A stretch of DNA of 17,464 bases from Weizmannia acidilactici (GTDB lineage: Bacteria > Bacillota > Bacilli > Bacillales > Bacillaceae_C), in NCBI RefSeq assembly GCF_008974225.1, contig NZ_BKZR01000057.1, positions 1 to 17,464 on the forward strand, in the 5' to 3' direction. The notes under the pieces are model-generated. The model was not told the DNA's origin, did no database searches, and saw only the letters and a list, made by a program, of their open reading frames with translations. Below are positions 1-6,922 of the stretch, piece by piece. The position numbers and the translations under genes are program-made. Numbering within the stretch: the stretch's first letter is position 1; each line of letters opens with the position of its first letter.

Positions 1-90
1 ATACTTCATCACAATGTATTCAAACTGATGATTTACAATTGTGATTATCTAATTTTACGTAATATTCTGTTACTTGCGCCCCAAAATGGC

Positions 91-141
91 AGGAAATTGA
101 CGGTGTTATTTGTCCAGAAATTGACGGAATTGTTGTCAATT
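91..141. repeat. Short repeats resembling a transposon end
   Basis: The 11-mer GAAATTGACGG occurs at 93-103 and again at 117-127, exactly 24 bases apart. An inverted relative, TTGTCAATT, follows at 133-141. Arrays of short direct repeats of this kind are the usual transposase-binding sites at the ends of transposons that pair a DDE transposase with an AAA ATPase. The nearby ATPase remnant fits that reading. The exact element boundary and any target duplication are not visible. Confidence 0.45.
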
Positions 142-144
142 AAG

Positions 145-179
145 GGGGAAGCCAGTTTGCGCTTTATTGTGGCTTCCCC
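145..179. terminator. Hairpin downstream of the ATPase remnant
   Basis: GGGGAAGCCA at 145-154 pairs perfectly with TGGCTTCCCC at 170-179 across a 15-base loop, giving a 10-bp stem. It lies just past the stop codon of the minus-strand ATPase fragment. It could have ended that transcript, but neither strand has a good T-run after the stem, so it may simply be a transposon-end hairpin. Confidence 0.4.
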
Positions 180-215
180 TATGAGTTTAATACTTAAATT
201 TAAATCATTGTCATT

Positions 216-770
216 TCACGAAAGTTCCCCTTCAATCACACGTTTTACCATATGATCGTCAATGATTCGATGCCTGTTTTGTGCTCCGTAAAGTAGACAG
301 TGGGTACAAATCTTGTTGATGATCCTTGCGGCTCCCCCGGAAAAACGATGGATTTCATCTAAAGCTACATCTGTGAAAATTTGCTCAGTTACTCCTGAAT
401 ATTGTAAATGCATGGCAATATATTCTGCAGATTGAGCTCTGTCGTAATGCCCCAGTTTGAATTGAATATCAATCCTTTGGCGGATTGCTGTGAAGGATTG
501 GAGGCGCAGGCGGTCCCATAATTCACTTTGTCCGACAAGAATCAGGCTCATAGGGCTTTGGGCATCCATTTTGAAGTTCAGCAGGAATCTGACTTCCTCC
601 AACATTTCCCGATCAAGAAGATGGGCCTCGTCCACGACCACTACCGGCTGAACACCATGAATTCCTCTCATAAGCTCAATTTCCCGATGAAGCTGCCGTT
701 TTGCATCCCAGGGCGGGAAGACAAAATTGATTACCCCCGGGTGTAACGAATGATGCGGCTGCTGATATTT
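216..770 (-). pseudogene. Truncated ExeA/TniB-type transposition AAA ATPase
   Basis: A minus-strand fragment of an AAA ATPase of the ExeA family that accompanies DDE transposases. From the internal ATG at 669-671 it encodes 151 residues. The sequence shows a Walker B motif (PVVVVDEAHLL), a sensor-1-like stretch (LILVGQSEL), an arginine-containing AIRQRIDIQF segment, and a C-terminal SGGAARIINKIC helix. The frame stays open upstream to a stop at 771-773 and still reads DAKRQLHREIELMRG, which is typical of the family, but the part further upstream no longer resembles it. The N-terminal roughly 100 residues with the Walker A loop are missing, and no transposase gene lies on the upstream side. 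It is therefore most likely a dead remnant left by a deletion. The C-terminus appears complete. Confidence 0.75.
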
Positions 771-864
771 TTATGATTTCCGCTGGCTTTTCTTTTGCAA
801 GAAATCAATGAGAGGAATACAAGTGTGATGGCATACCCCTTAAAGTATTCATTAATGCGATTTT

Positions 865-893
865 TTTACATTTTTTTCCAAAAAATCTATAAA
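865..893 (+). promoter_or_regulatory. SigA-type promoter motif facing rightward
   Basis: TTTACA (865-870) and TATAAA (888-893) are separated by exactly 17 bases. A small perfect hairpin, ACTCG-CACC-CGAGT, follows at about 899-912. No plus-strand gene lies downstream; the next gene is the minus-strand lysE-type gene. The local DNA is very AT-rich, so a chance match is possible. Confidence 0.4.
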
Positions 894-1030
894 ATTTAGA
901 CTCGCACCCGAGTTGTACCCTTTGTAAAAATCCAATGCTCCGCGACCCACGGACCGGCAATTTTACTCATTTCCTATTTTGCGGAAGCGGGCGGGCACGC
1001 GGACTGCATTCATCCCACAATCAACCGCTG

Positions 1031-1651
1031 TTAAAGGCTCTTCACTGCCTGAATGCCGAAATAAATGCCAAAGCCAACAAGGGATAGCCCGGAAACTTTT
1101 GAAATCAAATGAATCAAACGATTGGTTAACAATTTTCCAAAGCTGCTTGAGACGGCGGCCATGGAAAAGTCCCACAACGCCACGCCGATGAAAATGGCAC
1201 AGCTGTACAGGAGAAACTGCTGGGGCCCGACAGATTCAGCCGCTTTTGCAAGGACGGAACCGTAGACGCCGAGCCAAAACAAAATGGTCAGCGGGTTGGT
1301 CAAGGACATGAGAAATCCGGTCAAAAAGGATTTGTAAAGTTTTTCCCTGCTCCTCATATCATCTGTAATCGGCTGATTTGCGGCAACCATGCTTTCAATG
1401 CCGGTATATGTAAGAACAAAACATCCGAAAAACCAAAGGAATGATTTGACAAAATTAATGCTAAGCAGATGCACAACTCCGAGATAAACCAATAACATAT
1501 AACATCCGTCTGCGGTCATGGCGCCTATACCGAGCAGCCATGAATGGAAAAATCCATTTTTAATCCCCTTATCGATTTGGGCGGCATTAATCGGGCCGAT
1601 CGGTGCAGCAAGGGACAGCCCTAAAAATATATAACTGATTATGCTTTCCAT
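1031..1651 (-). CDS. LysE/RhtB-family amino-acid exporter
   Basis: A 206-residue integral membrane protein of the LysE/RhtB translocator family, which exports amino acids or related small metabolites. The N-terminus carries the family signature: a first hydrophobic helix with APIGPINAAQI (about residues 16-26), then a GIGAMTADGCYM segment. LTNPLTILFWLG in the middle matches the second conserved Asn-Pro motif. About six membrane segments fit the hydropathy, and the length is normal. The ATG at 1649-1651 is preceded on the minus strand by GGAGGGG at short, proper spacing. It stands alone, divergent from cshA and beside transposon debris, so context says nothing about its substrate. Several B. 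subtilis paralogues exist and I cannot assign one. Confidence 0.88.
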   Translation of the reverse strand: MESIISYIFLGLSLAAPIGPINAAQIDKGIKNGFFHSWLLGIGAMTADGCYMLLVYLGVVHLLSINFVKSFLWFFGCFVLTYTGIESMVAANQPITDDMRSREKLYKSFLTGFLMSLTNPLTILFWLGVYGSVLAKAAESVGPQQFLLYSCAIFIGVALWDFSMAAVSSSFGKLLTNRLIHLISKVSGLSLVGFGIYFGIQAVKSL

Positions 1652-2065
1652 ATTCCCCTCCGCTTTTTTCTAATGGTATTGGTATGGTATATTTGTATTC
1701 AAAGCAAACGGCCTGTACAACTAAAATTGAAAGATACGCTCCGGAAATATAAACAAGCTTTGGGACAGCCGCATCCCGCGCCAAACCTGAAAAAGTCCTG
1801 TCCCCGGAATTCGAAAAGCGGCGTATTGTGCTCTCCGGATTCCATGTCAAGCCGCCCTTCTTATAAATGCAACCGTTTCATTATACAAGTTTGGGCCCCG
1901 TTTCTTTATATACATTGAAATCTTGCCGCATTAATGTTACGATAACCGTACATCGTCTACGCTTTTAGCTGACAATGCTCATAAGAGTATATTTTTTTGC
2001 CAAAAAGGGAATAAACCCTTAAGGGATATGGCCCTGTTGAACGTTTAGAAGGAGATTGAGAAGCA
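1652..2065. other. Divergent intergenic region lysE-type gene / cshA
   Basis: A 414-bp gap between divergent genes with no credible coding sequence. Only weak promoter-like motifs are visible: for cshA, a TATATT at 1988-1993 without a good -35. Just upstream of the cshA ribosome binding site are two tandem mini-hairpins, AAGGG/CCCTT (2005-2009 with 2016-2020) and AGGG/CCCT (2022-2025 with 2032-2035), each with a 6-base loop. Otherwise I see nothing identifiable. Confidence 0.5.
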
Positions 2066-3481
2066 TTGACGAAGTTTTCAGAGTTGGATTTAAGCCCGGC
2101 AATTTTAAGAGCCGTAAAAAGAATGGGCTTTGAAGAAGCATCACCGATCCAGGCGGCAACCATTCCACTCAGCATGGAAGGCAGAGATATTATCGGCCAG
2201 GCGCAGACAGGTACAGGAAAAACAGCGGCATTTGGCATTCCGTTAATTGAAAAAATTGATCATAGAAACCACCATATTCAAGGCATGATCATCGCGCCTA
2301 CCCGCGAGCTTGCCATCCAGGTGTCGGAAGAGTTATACCGCATCGGCCAGGATTCGCACGTTCGCGTACTCGCTGTATACGGGGGGCAGGATATTCAGCG
2401 GCAGATCCGGGCGTTGAAAAGCCGCCCGCAAATCATCGTCGGAACGCCCGGGCGTATTCTTGACCATATTAACCGTGGCATCCTGAAGCTTGATAAGGTG
2501 CATACCCTTGTTCTCGATGAAGCGGATGAAATGCTGAATATGGGCTTTATTGACGATATTGAAGCAATTCTTTCAAATGTACCGGAAGACCGCCAAACGC
2601 TTTTGTTCTCGGCAACAATGCCAGATCCGATTAGGAAAATTGCCGAGCGCTTCATGCGCAATCCGGAACTTGTCCGTGTAAAAGCAAAAGAGATGACCGT
2701 TCCGTTAATTGAACAGTATTACATTAAAGCCCAGGAACGTGAAAAATTTGATGTATTGTCAAGGCTCCTGGATGTGCAGTCTCCGGATCTTGCCATTGTG
2801 TTCGGGCGCACAAAACGGAGAGTGGATGAACTGGCAAACGCCTTGAACGTGCGCGGTTATCTGGCAGAAGGCATTCACGGCGATCTGAGCCAGGCGAAAC
2901 GCTTATCGGTTTTGAAAAAATTTAAAGAAGGAAAAATTGATGTGCTTGTAGCAACCGATGTGGCGGCACGCGGCCTGGATATTTCAGGTGTGACGCATGT
3001 TTACAACTACGATATTCCGCAGGATCCGGAATCATACGTGCACCGGATCGGAAGAACGGGCCGTGCCGGGCGTGAAGGCATGGCGATTACATTCGTCACG
3101 CCGCGCGAGATGGGCTATCTCAGAACCGTTGAACAAACAACGAGAAAAAGAATGACGCCGATGCGACCGCCAACATGGGATGAGGCATTTGAAGGACAGC
3201 AGCGCCTTTCCATGGAACGCATTGGGGATACCATTAAAGAAGGCAATATCGATGAATACTTGGCAGTAGCAAAAGAACTGCTTGAAGCGTATGACCCAGT
3301 CCAGGTGACAGCGGCTGCTTTAAAACTGATGACGAAAGAACCGGATAAAACGCCGGTCCACATTACAGAAGAGCGTCCGCTTCCACACAAAAAAGACCAT
3401 AACAGAAGAGGGAAACCTTCCAGCAGTTACAATAAAGGAAGAAAACCGAGAAGAACGACAACAAACCGCAAACCATATTAA
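2066..3481 (+). CDS. cshA: DEAD-box ATP-dependent RNA helicase CshA
   Basis: A 471-residue DEAD-box RNA helicase, orthologous to B. subtilis CshA (YdbR). CshA unwinds structured RNA in cold adaptation and ribosome assembly and works with the RNA-degradation machinery. All family motifs are intact: Q motif (FEEASPIQA, ending near residue 30), Walker A AQTGTGKT (46-53), PTREL (78-82), TPGR (127-130), DEAD (151-154), SAT (182-184), TDVAARGLD (297-305) and HRIGRTGR (326-333). The last 35 residues or so form a Lys/Arg-rich tail (KPSSSYNKGRKPRR), the usual extra RNA-binding end. The TTG start at 2066 follows AGAAGGAG at 2047-2054 and aligns with the B. subtilis N-terminus. The gene is monocistronic and convergent with the rhomboid gene. 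The ydbS and ydbT genes that follow it in B. subtilis are absent. Confidence 0.96.
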   Translation: MTKFSELDLSPAILRAVKRMGFEEASPIQAATIPLSMEGRDIIGQAQTGTGKTAAFGIPLIEKIDHRNHHIQGMIIAPTRELAIQVSEELYRIGQDSHVRVLAVYGGQDIQRQIRALKSRPQIIVGTPGRILDHINRGILKLDKVHTLVLDEADEMLNMGFIDDIEAILSNVPEDRQTLLFSATMPDPIRKIAERFMRNPELVRVKAKEMTVPLIEQYYIKAQEREKFDVLSRLLDVQSPDLAIVFGRTKRRVDELANALNVRGYLAEGIHGDLSQAKRLSVLKKFKEGKIDVLVATDVAARGLDISGVTHVYNYDIPQDPESYVHRIGRTGRAGREGMAITFVTPREMGYLRTVEQTTRKRMTPMRPPTWDEAFEGQQRLSMERIGDTIKEGNIDEYLAVAKELLEAYDPVQVTAAALKLMTKEPDKTPVHITEERPLPHKKDHNRRGKPSSSYNKGRKPRRTTTNRKPY

Positions 3482-3620
3482 TGAAAACCAAGGCGGGGCC
3501 AAAAAAAGAAGAGCATCATCAGCTTTATGAGCGGGCTGTCCGAAACAGGATCAGCTGCAGATGTTTGCTGCAACAAATATATCGGCTTTCTCTGTCGGTT
3601 AAACATGATTTATTTTGATA

Positions 3621-3652
3621 AAAAAAGCAACGGGAGGCCCGTTGCTTTTTTT
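3621..3652. terminator. Bidirectional intrinsic terminator between cshA and the rhomboid gene
   Basis: AAAAAAGCAACGGG (3621-3634) pairs with CCCGTTGCTTTTTT (3638-3651) across a 3-base loop, with A/T tracts on both sides. It can end transcription from both strands. The stop codon of the minus-strand rhomboid gene (3651-3653) touches the stem. Confidence 0.9.
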
Positions 3653-4253
3653 AGGCGGGGGACTGGGCCTTTTTTTTCAAAAGCATGCCCCCAAGCAGCA
3701 TGCCGGCAACCAAACCGGAAAGATGGGCTGTATGGTTGACGCCCGGCTGCATCATGGCCATTACGACGGAGATGACGGCGATGGACAAAATGGTTTGTCG
3801 GCTTGTTTTCGGCATTGTTTCCCTGAAAACATGGATGAGGGCGACGTATGCGCCAATCAACCCGAACAAGGCGCCGCTTGCCCCGGCATGGTTATAGGTC
3901 AGCGGGAGAAGGAAAAAGGAAGCCAGATTGGCAAAAAAACCGCTGCCCAAATAGAGCAAGGTGAATTTCCACTTTCCCATGGCATGTTCCAAATAAGGCC
4001 CGAGCAGCAAGAGCGAAAAAGAATTCATCAGCAAATGGCCGAACTTGATATGGACGAAAACGGGAGAAATAAGGCGCCAGGCCTCCCCCTGTGCAATGTA
4101 CAGGTTCACGCCGGACAGCGCTTCGAAAAGCTTCATGTTCGGGAAAAAGGGCGGCCGCATCGCCGCAAACAACATACATTGGATCAGCAAAATGGCTGAC
4201 ACAGCAGGATAAGACAGGAAAAAGGAAGAAAAACGGAACGGGCGGATCAGCAT
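3651..4253 (-). CDS. ydcA: Rhomboid-family intramembrane serine protease
   Basis: A 200-residue polytopic rhomboid protease that cleaves membrane proteins within the bilayer. The catalytic Ser lies in GASGALFG (Ser126) and the catalytic His in HLSG (His177). A His/Asn pair in the HLLMNSFSLL helix (His73, Asn77) matches the oxyanion-side residues of the family. About six membrane helices are visible. The position beside acpS matches B. subtilis ydcA, which has the same length. The ATG at 4251-4253 is preceded on the minus strand by AAGGAG with 8-base spacing. A second ATG at 4258-4260 is in another frame and too close to the Shine-Dalgarno site. It diverges from acpS across about 70 bp. Its substrates are unknown. 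Confidence 0.9.
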   Translation of the reverse strand: MLIRPFRFSSFFLSYPAVSAILLIQCMLFAAMRPPFFPNMKLFEALSGVNLYIAQGEAWRLISPVFVHIKFGHLLMNSFSLLLLGPYLEHAMGKWKFTLLYLGSGFFANLASFFLLPLTYNHAGASGALFGLIGAYVALIHVFRETMPKTSRQTILSIAVISVVMAMMQPGVNHTAHLSGLVAGMLLGGMLLKKKAQSPA

Positions 4254-4325
4254 GGGTCATACTCCTTTCTGGAAAAGCCTTATCTATACCATATGCCTGT
4301 AAAAAAGAATTAGAAGGTGATGCGA

Positions 4326-4685
4326 TTGATTAAAGGGATTGGCATTGATGTCGCCGAGCTTGGCAGGATAAAAAAACTGTATGAAAGGCAGCCACGTTTT
4401 CCGGAGCGGATTTTAACAGAAGCCGAACTGGAAATGTTTAAAGCGCTGAAAGGTTACAGGCAAATCGAGTTCCTTGCCGGCCGGTTTGCCGCAAAAGAAG
4501 CTTTTTCAAAAGCACGCGGCACAGGGATCGGCGTCGCGTTATCATTCCAGGACATTGAGATCAAAAAAGACGAAAAAGGCCGGCCGTATTTTTCAAAGCC
4601 TAAAGGGGAGCTTGCCCATTTATCGATTACACACACCCGCGAATACGCATTTGCCCAAGTGATACTGGAAGAACGGGAGCCGTAA
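4326..4685 (+). CDS. acpS: Holo-[acyl-carrier-protein] synthase
   Basis: A 119-residue holo-ACP synthase that transfers 4'-phosphopantetheine from CoA to the serine of acyl carrier protein, activating it for fatty-acid synthesis. I chose the TTG at 4326. AGAAGGTGA at 4312-4320 then sits at normal spacing, and the protein begins MIKGIGID, aligning with MIYGIGLD of B. subtilis AcpS. With that start the Mg-binding residues are Asp8 and Glu58, the standard numbering. An upstream GTG at 4317 or ATG at 4320 would overlap the Shine-Dalgarno site. Signature segments FLAGRFAAKEAFSKARGTG and LSITHTREYAFAQV are intact. It diverges from the rhomboid gene and lies 133 bp upstream of ydcC. Confidence 0.95.
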   Translation: MIKGIGIDVAELGRIKKLYERQPRFPERILTEAELEMFKALKGYRQIEFLAGRFAAKEAFSKARGTGIGVALSFQDIEIKKDEKGRPYFSKPKGELAHLSITHTREYAFAQVILEEREP

Positions 4686-4710
4686 CGTTTTTTCATTTTC
4701 CCATCATACA

Positions 4711-4766
4711 AGCCCGGGTTGTCTCATATATTCAGAGTAAGAGAGGAGAGACAAGGCAGGGCTTTT
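4711..4766 (+). terminator. Terminator or attenuator-like hairpin between acpS and ydcC
   Basis: AGCCC (4711-4715) pairs with GGGCT (4759-4763), and TTGTCTC (4719-4725) pairs with GAGACAA (4748-4754), with a small internal loop and a short T-run (4763-4766). A second GAGACAA at 4796-4802 could compete for the same left arm. It can act as the acpS terminator, but the competing copy also allows a leader switch for ydcC. Confidence 0.5.
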
Positions 4767-4818
4767 GATGAATGGCCTTTCTCTTCATAAGAATTGAGAC
4801 AATAAAGGGGTTGAAAGG

Positions 4819-5835
4819 ATGAAGAGAAAGTATTGGGTTTTGCTTGCAGCATTCGCAGCCATTCTTGTGCTTTCCGCCTGCGGGGCCAAGTCGCCGCAGG
4901 ATGTCGCCGAAAAACTGAACGAAAAAGCGGAAAAAATGGACGGTTATAAGCTGAATGCAAAAATGACGTTAAAGATGGGCAATGGACCGAGGACATACGA
5001 TATTGAAGTGTGGCATAACAAGCCGAGCTATTACCGGGTAAACCTGAAAAACGCCGATAAAGGGCAGAGCCAAATGATCTTGCGCAATAAAGAGGGCGTA
5101 TTTGTTGTGACACCTGCTTTAAACAAAAGCTACAGGTTCCAAAGCGACTGGCCGAATAATACGAGCCAGGCCTATCTCTATGAATCGCTTGTAAAAGATA
5201 TATTGGAGGACAAAGATGCGAAATTGACCGTAAAGAAAAACCAGTATGTATTTGAGACAAAAACGCGTTACCAAAACCATAAAATGCTCCCGTACCAGCA
5301 AATTGCATTTGATAAAAGAACGCTTGCGCCGGTCAGCGTAAAAGTGATGGACACAGACCGCAATACGCTCGTCAAAGTGCTGTTTACGAAAGTGGATTTT
5401 AACGCGAAGTTTGACAATAACGCTTTTGACACGAAAAAGAATATGACGGGCGCGAAACTCGAAGTGCCAGTCGATGCAAAAGTCGGAAATAAAGAGTTTT
5501 CGGTTAAGTATCCGACCGCAAAAATCGGGCATACGACGCTTTTGGATGAGCAGGAAGTCGCCACGGCAGACGGCAAGCGCGTCATCCTTACCTATACAGG
5601 GGATAAGATGTACACGCTGATTGAGGAAAAAGCGGAAGTGCTTCCAGCCGTTTCAACGGAAGCGATTCCGGCAAACGGGAAAATTGCCGACCTCGGCTTT
5701 ACGATCGGCACGATGACAGGCGATTCGCTGTCCTGGACGGAAAACGGGGTGGAGTATACGCTTGCATCGAAGTCGCTCACAGCAGCTGAAATGATTGAAA
5801 TCGCCCAGTCTGTCGGGGGTGAACCGGAAAAATAG
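4819..5835 (+). CDS. ydcC: Lipoprotein YdcC, LolA-like fold
   Basis: A 338-residue secreted lipoprotein. Residues 1-21 are a lipoprotein signal peptide: MKRK, a hydrophobic core, and the lipobox LSAC with Cys21 as the lipidated residue. The mature part, with YKLNAKMTLKMGNGPRTYDIEVWHNKPSY and later KNQYVFETKT and LPYQQIAFDKRTLAPVSVKV, has the look of the LolA/LolB-like outer-membrane lipoprotein-sorting fold as found in Gram-positive YdcC. Gene order (acpS-ydcC-alr) identifies it as the B. subtilis ydcC orthologue. The ATG at 4819 has AAAGGGG at 4804-4810 with 8-base spacing. The biochemical role is not known; the protein should sit on the outer face of the membrane. In this genome it is separated from alr by about 1.1 kb of mobile-element debris. 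Confidence 0.9.
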   Translation: MKRKYWVLLAAFAAILVLSACGAKSPQDVAEKLNEKAEKMDGYKLNAKMTLKMGNGPRTYDIEVWHNKPSYYRVNLKNADKGQSQMILRNKEGVFVVTPALNKSYRFQSDWPNNTSQAYLYESLVKDILEDKDAKLTVKKNQYVFETKTRYQNHKMLPYQQIAFDKRTLAPVSVKVMDTDRNTLVKVLFTKVDFNAKFDNNAFDTKKNMTGAKLEVPVDAKVGNKEFSVKYPTAKIGHTTLLDEQEVATADGKRVILTYTGDKMYTLIEEKAEVLPAVSTEAIPANGKIADLGFTIGTMTGDSLSWTENGVEYTLASKSLTAAEMIEIAQSVGGEPEK

Positions 5836-5846
5836 GCAAAATACAA

Positions 5847-6022
5847 GGGTCTGTCCAAAAGTTCTTTTTAAACCAGAAAACCCGTTGAGAAATTCATTTT
5901 TCTCGACGGGTTTTCTCATTATAAAGCAAAATTTTCTCCGTAGAAACGGTTCTGAGAAGCAGGAAGACATTATCAGCCGGACGGAACAGCGGTTTTAAGA
6001 TAAAGAAGGGCTGTCCAAAAGT
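5847..6022. repeat. Two copies of a GGGCTGTCCAAAAGT-type sequence
   Basis: GGGTCTGTCCAAAAGT at 5847-5862 and GGGCTGTCCAAAAGT at 6008-6022 are near-identical direct repeats 160 bp apart. A degenerate copy, GGGCTGTCCGAAA, lies at about 3534-3546. Such GG-CTGTCC-AAAA sequences resemble terminal repeats of several Bacillus insertion sequences. With no transposase attached, these look like solo ends or scars. The family assignment is uncertain. Confidence 0.4.
5875..5916 (+). terminator. Intrinsic terminator after ydcC
   Basis: The segment 5875-5892 (AGAAAACCCGTTGAGAAA) pairs with 5899-5916 over 18 bases with a single G-T wobble and a 6-base loop, followed by a TTTTCT tract within the right arm. 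It lies 40 bp past the ydcC stop codon and is nearly symmetric, so it could work in both directions. Confidence 0.88.
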
Positions 6023-6150
6023 ACGGGCAGACTTGTTTTGTCTGAATGAAAAGATATTTTCCTGAATTGAACCTTCCTAAGGGCCGTTTCGTTAAAACAT
6101 TATCTTTGAAAAATGGTTCCTGGAATGTGCCTAAGTTATAATGAACGAAA

Positions 6151-6240
6151 CTAGCCCCTACTCGTTATATCGTAGGTTAATTTAGTAAAATGGTAATTAG
6201 AAAAGTTACTAAATGAGAGCTACATAACGGAAGGAGCTAG
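6151..6240. repeat. Imperfect 90-bp inverted repeat
   Basis: Nested arms pair across the whole segment: CTAGC (6151-6155) with GCTAG (6236-6240), CGTTAT (6163-6168) with ATAACG (6224-6229), GTAG (6172-6175) with CTAC (6220-6223), and a perfect 9-bp ATTTAGTAA (6180-6188) with TTACTAAAT (6206-6214). The loop is 17 bases. This is either a structured RNA or a MITE-like or IS-end palindrome. No coding frame explains it. Confidence 0.6.
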
Positions 6241-6393
6241 CTACTATAAATGATACCATAAAATACGCGGGATTTGACTGTAAACGGGCACATTATTTCG
6301 GCAAAAGACAGTCGGTTTTTTTCAAATTACTCCAGATTTTTCACGAAAAATTAAGCATATGCACTGTATATTACGGATAATGATGCCATTTGG

Positions 6394-6505
6394 CGGCTTG
6401 ACATGGAGCTTCTGTGGGCATGGCTTGATGGCGATGAGGCTAGGAGAAAAAAGAAAATCGCCAAAGCTAACTAGCCTACCATGCCCACCACTCCATATCA
6501 AGCCG
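6394..6505. repeat. Long inverted repeat with internal pseudoknot potential
   Basis: A 15-bp outer stem with one mismatch (6394-6408 with 6491-6505) continues, after an asymmetric internal loop, into a 10-bp perfect stem (6414-6423 with 6479-6488). Inside the 55-base apical part, GGCGAT (6430-6435) can pair with ATCGCC (6457-6462), and AGGCTAG (6437-6443) with CTAGCCT (6471-6477). These two helices interleave, so together they make an H-type pseudoknot. It lies about 50 bp upstream of an IS110-type transposase fragment, the place where IS110 elements encode their guide (bridge) RNA. Confidence 0.65.
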
Positions 6506-6556
6506 TGTATTGAATATTATACATCTGGAATAATTTGAAAATCACAATCTGAAATA

Positions 6557-6672
6557 ATGTGGAAATTCACATTTGACGTTTCAAAGAAAAAATCGCAGTC
6601 GCTGTTGCCGATGAAGGGAGAGATGAGCCAAGGTATTGGGGGATGATTGCCAATAATCCGGACTCGATCAGA
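6557..6672 (+). pseudogene. N-terminal fragment of an IS110-family transposase
   Basis: The frame 6583-6672 reads KEKIAVAVADEGRDEPRYW followed by GMIANNPDSIR. This is the conserved N-terminal part of the DEDD-type IS110 transposases, where it normally follows a VGIDVH segment. Just upstream, from ATG 6557, a different frame reads MWKFTFDV, which would join it after a one-base loss near 6581 (a GTT-CAC-AAA-like stretch has become GTTTCAAA). After 6672 the IS110 similarity stops abruptly and the frame runs on without recognisable sequence to 6825. It is therefore a frameshifted and truncated stump of about 38 codons, certainly inactive. The family call is from motif memory, not a search. Confidence 0.65.
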
Positions 6673-6893
6673 GGGGGGCCCTTGACAGTTTCGTTCATAT
6701 CGGACCGTTTTGTTAAAGATTCAACCGTAGAATGGTCCTTGGCATCTTTCCAAAAATCGTTTCCCCAAAATTTGGCAACGGACCGGCCGTTGGGAACTCA
6801 GCGAAGGCTAAACTTTTTTGCCTAGTTTTTTCTGTTTTACCGGAAAATCTTTCTGCTTTACGACAACTTTAAAAAACTTCCTTTTAAAAACAA

Positions 6894-6922
6894 TTGACAT
6901 TGCCTTGGCTGCATCCGATAAT
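6894..6922 (+). promoter_or_regulatory. SigA-type promoter of alr
   Basis: A perfect -35 TTGACA (6894-6899) and a -10 GATAAT (6917-6922) with exactly 17 bases between them lie 34 bp before the alr start codon. This is the best SigA-type promoter in the window. It would transcribe alr independently of acpS-ydcC, which fits the terminator and debris upstream. Confidence 0.85.

Larger units (their letters stand above)
5999..6556. other. Non-coding mobile-element debris with structured segments
   Basis: A long stretch without a plausible gene between the ydcC terminator and the IS110-type fragment. It holds a long imperfect hairpin (6151-6240), a weaker stem with T-run (6276-6281 with 6308-6313, then T at 6316-6322) and a second long inverted repeat with internal pseudoknot potential (6394-6505). 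The composition is more AT-rich than the flanking genes. The two large structures have their own entries. Confidence 0.6.

Noticed and set aside
1673..1918. 81-residue plus-strand frame between the exporter gene and cshA
   Set aside because: No ribosome binding site, unlikely composition and no recognisable similarity; treated as non-coding.
3615..4199. 194-residue plus-strand frame over the rhomboid gene
   Set aside because: Shadow of the minus-strand rhomboid gene, which has its catalytic motifs intact; it also starts inside the terminator.
4724..5308. 194-residue minus-strand frame over ydcC
   Set aside because: Antisense to a well-supported lipoprotein gene with a signal peptide and lipobox.
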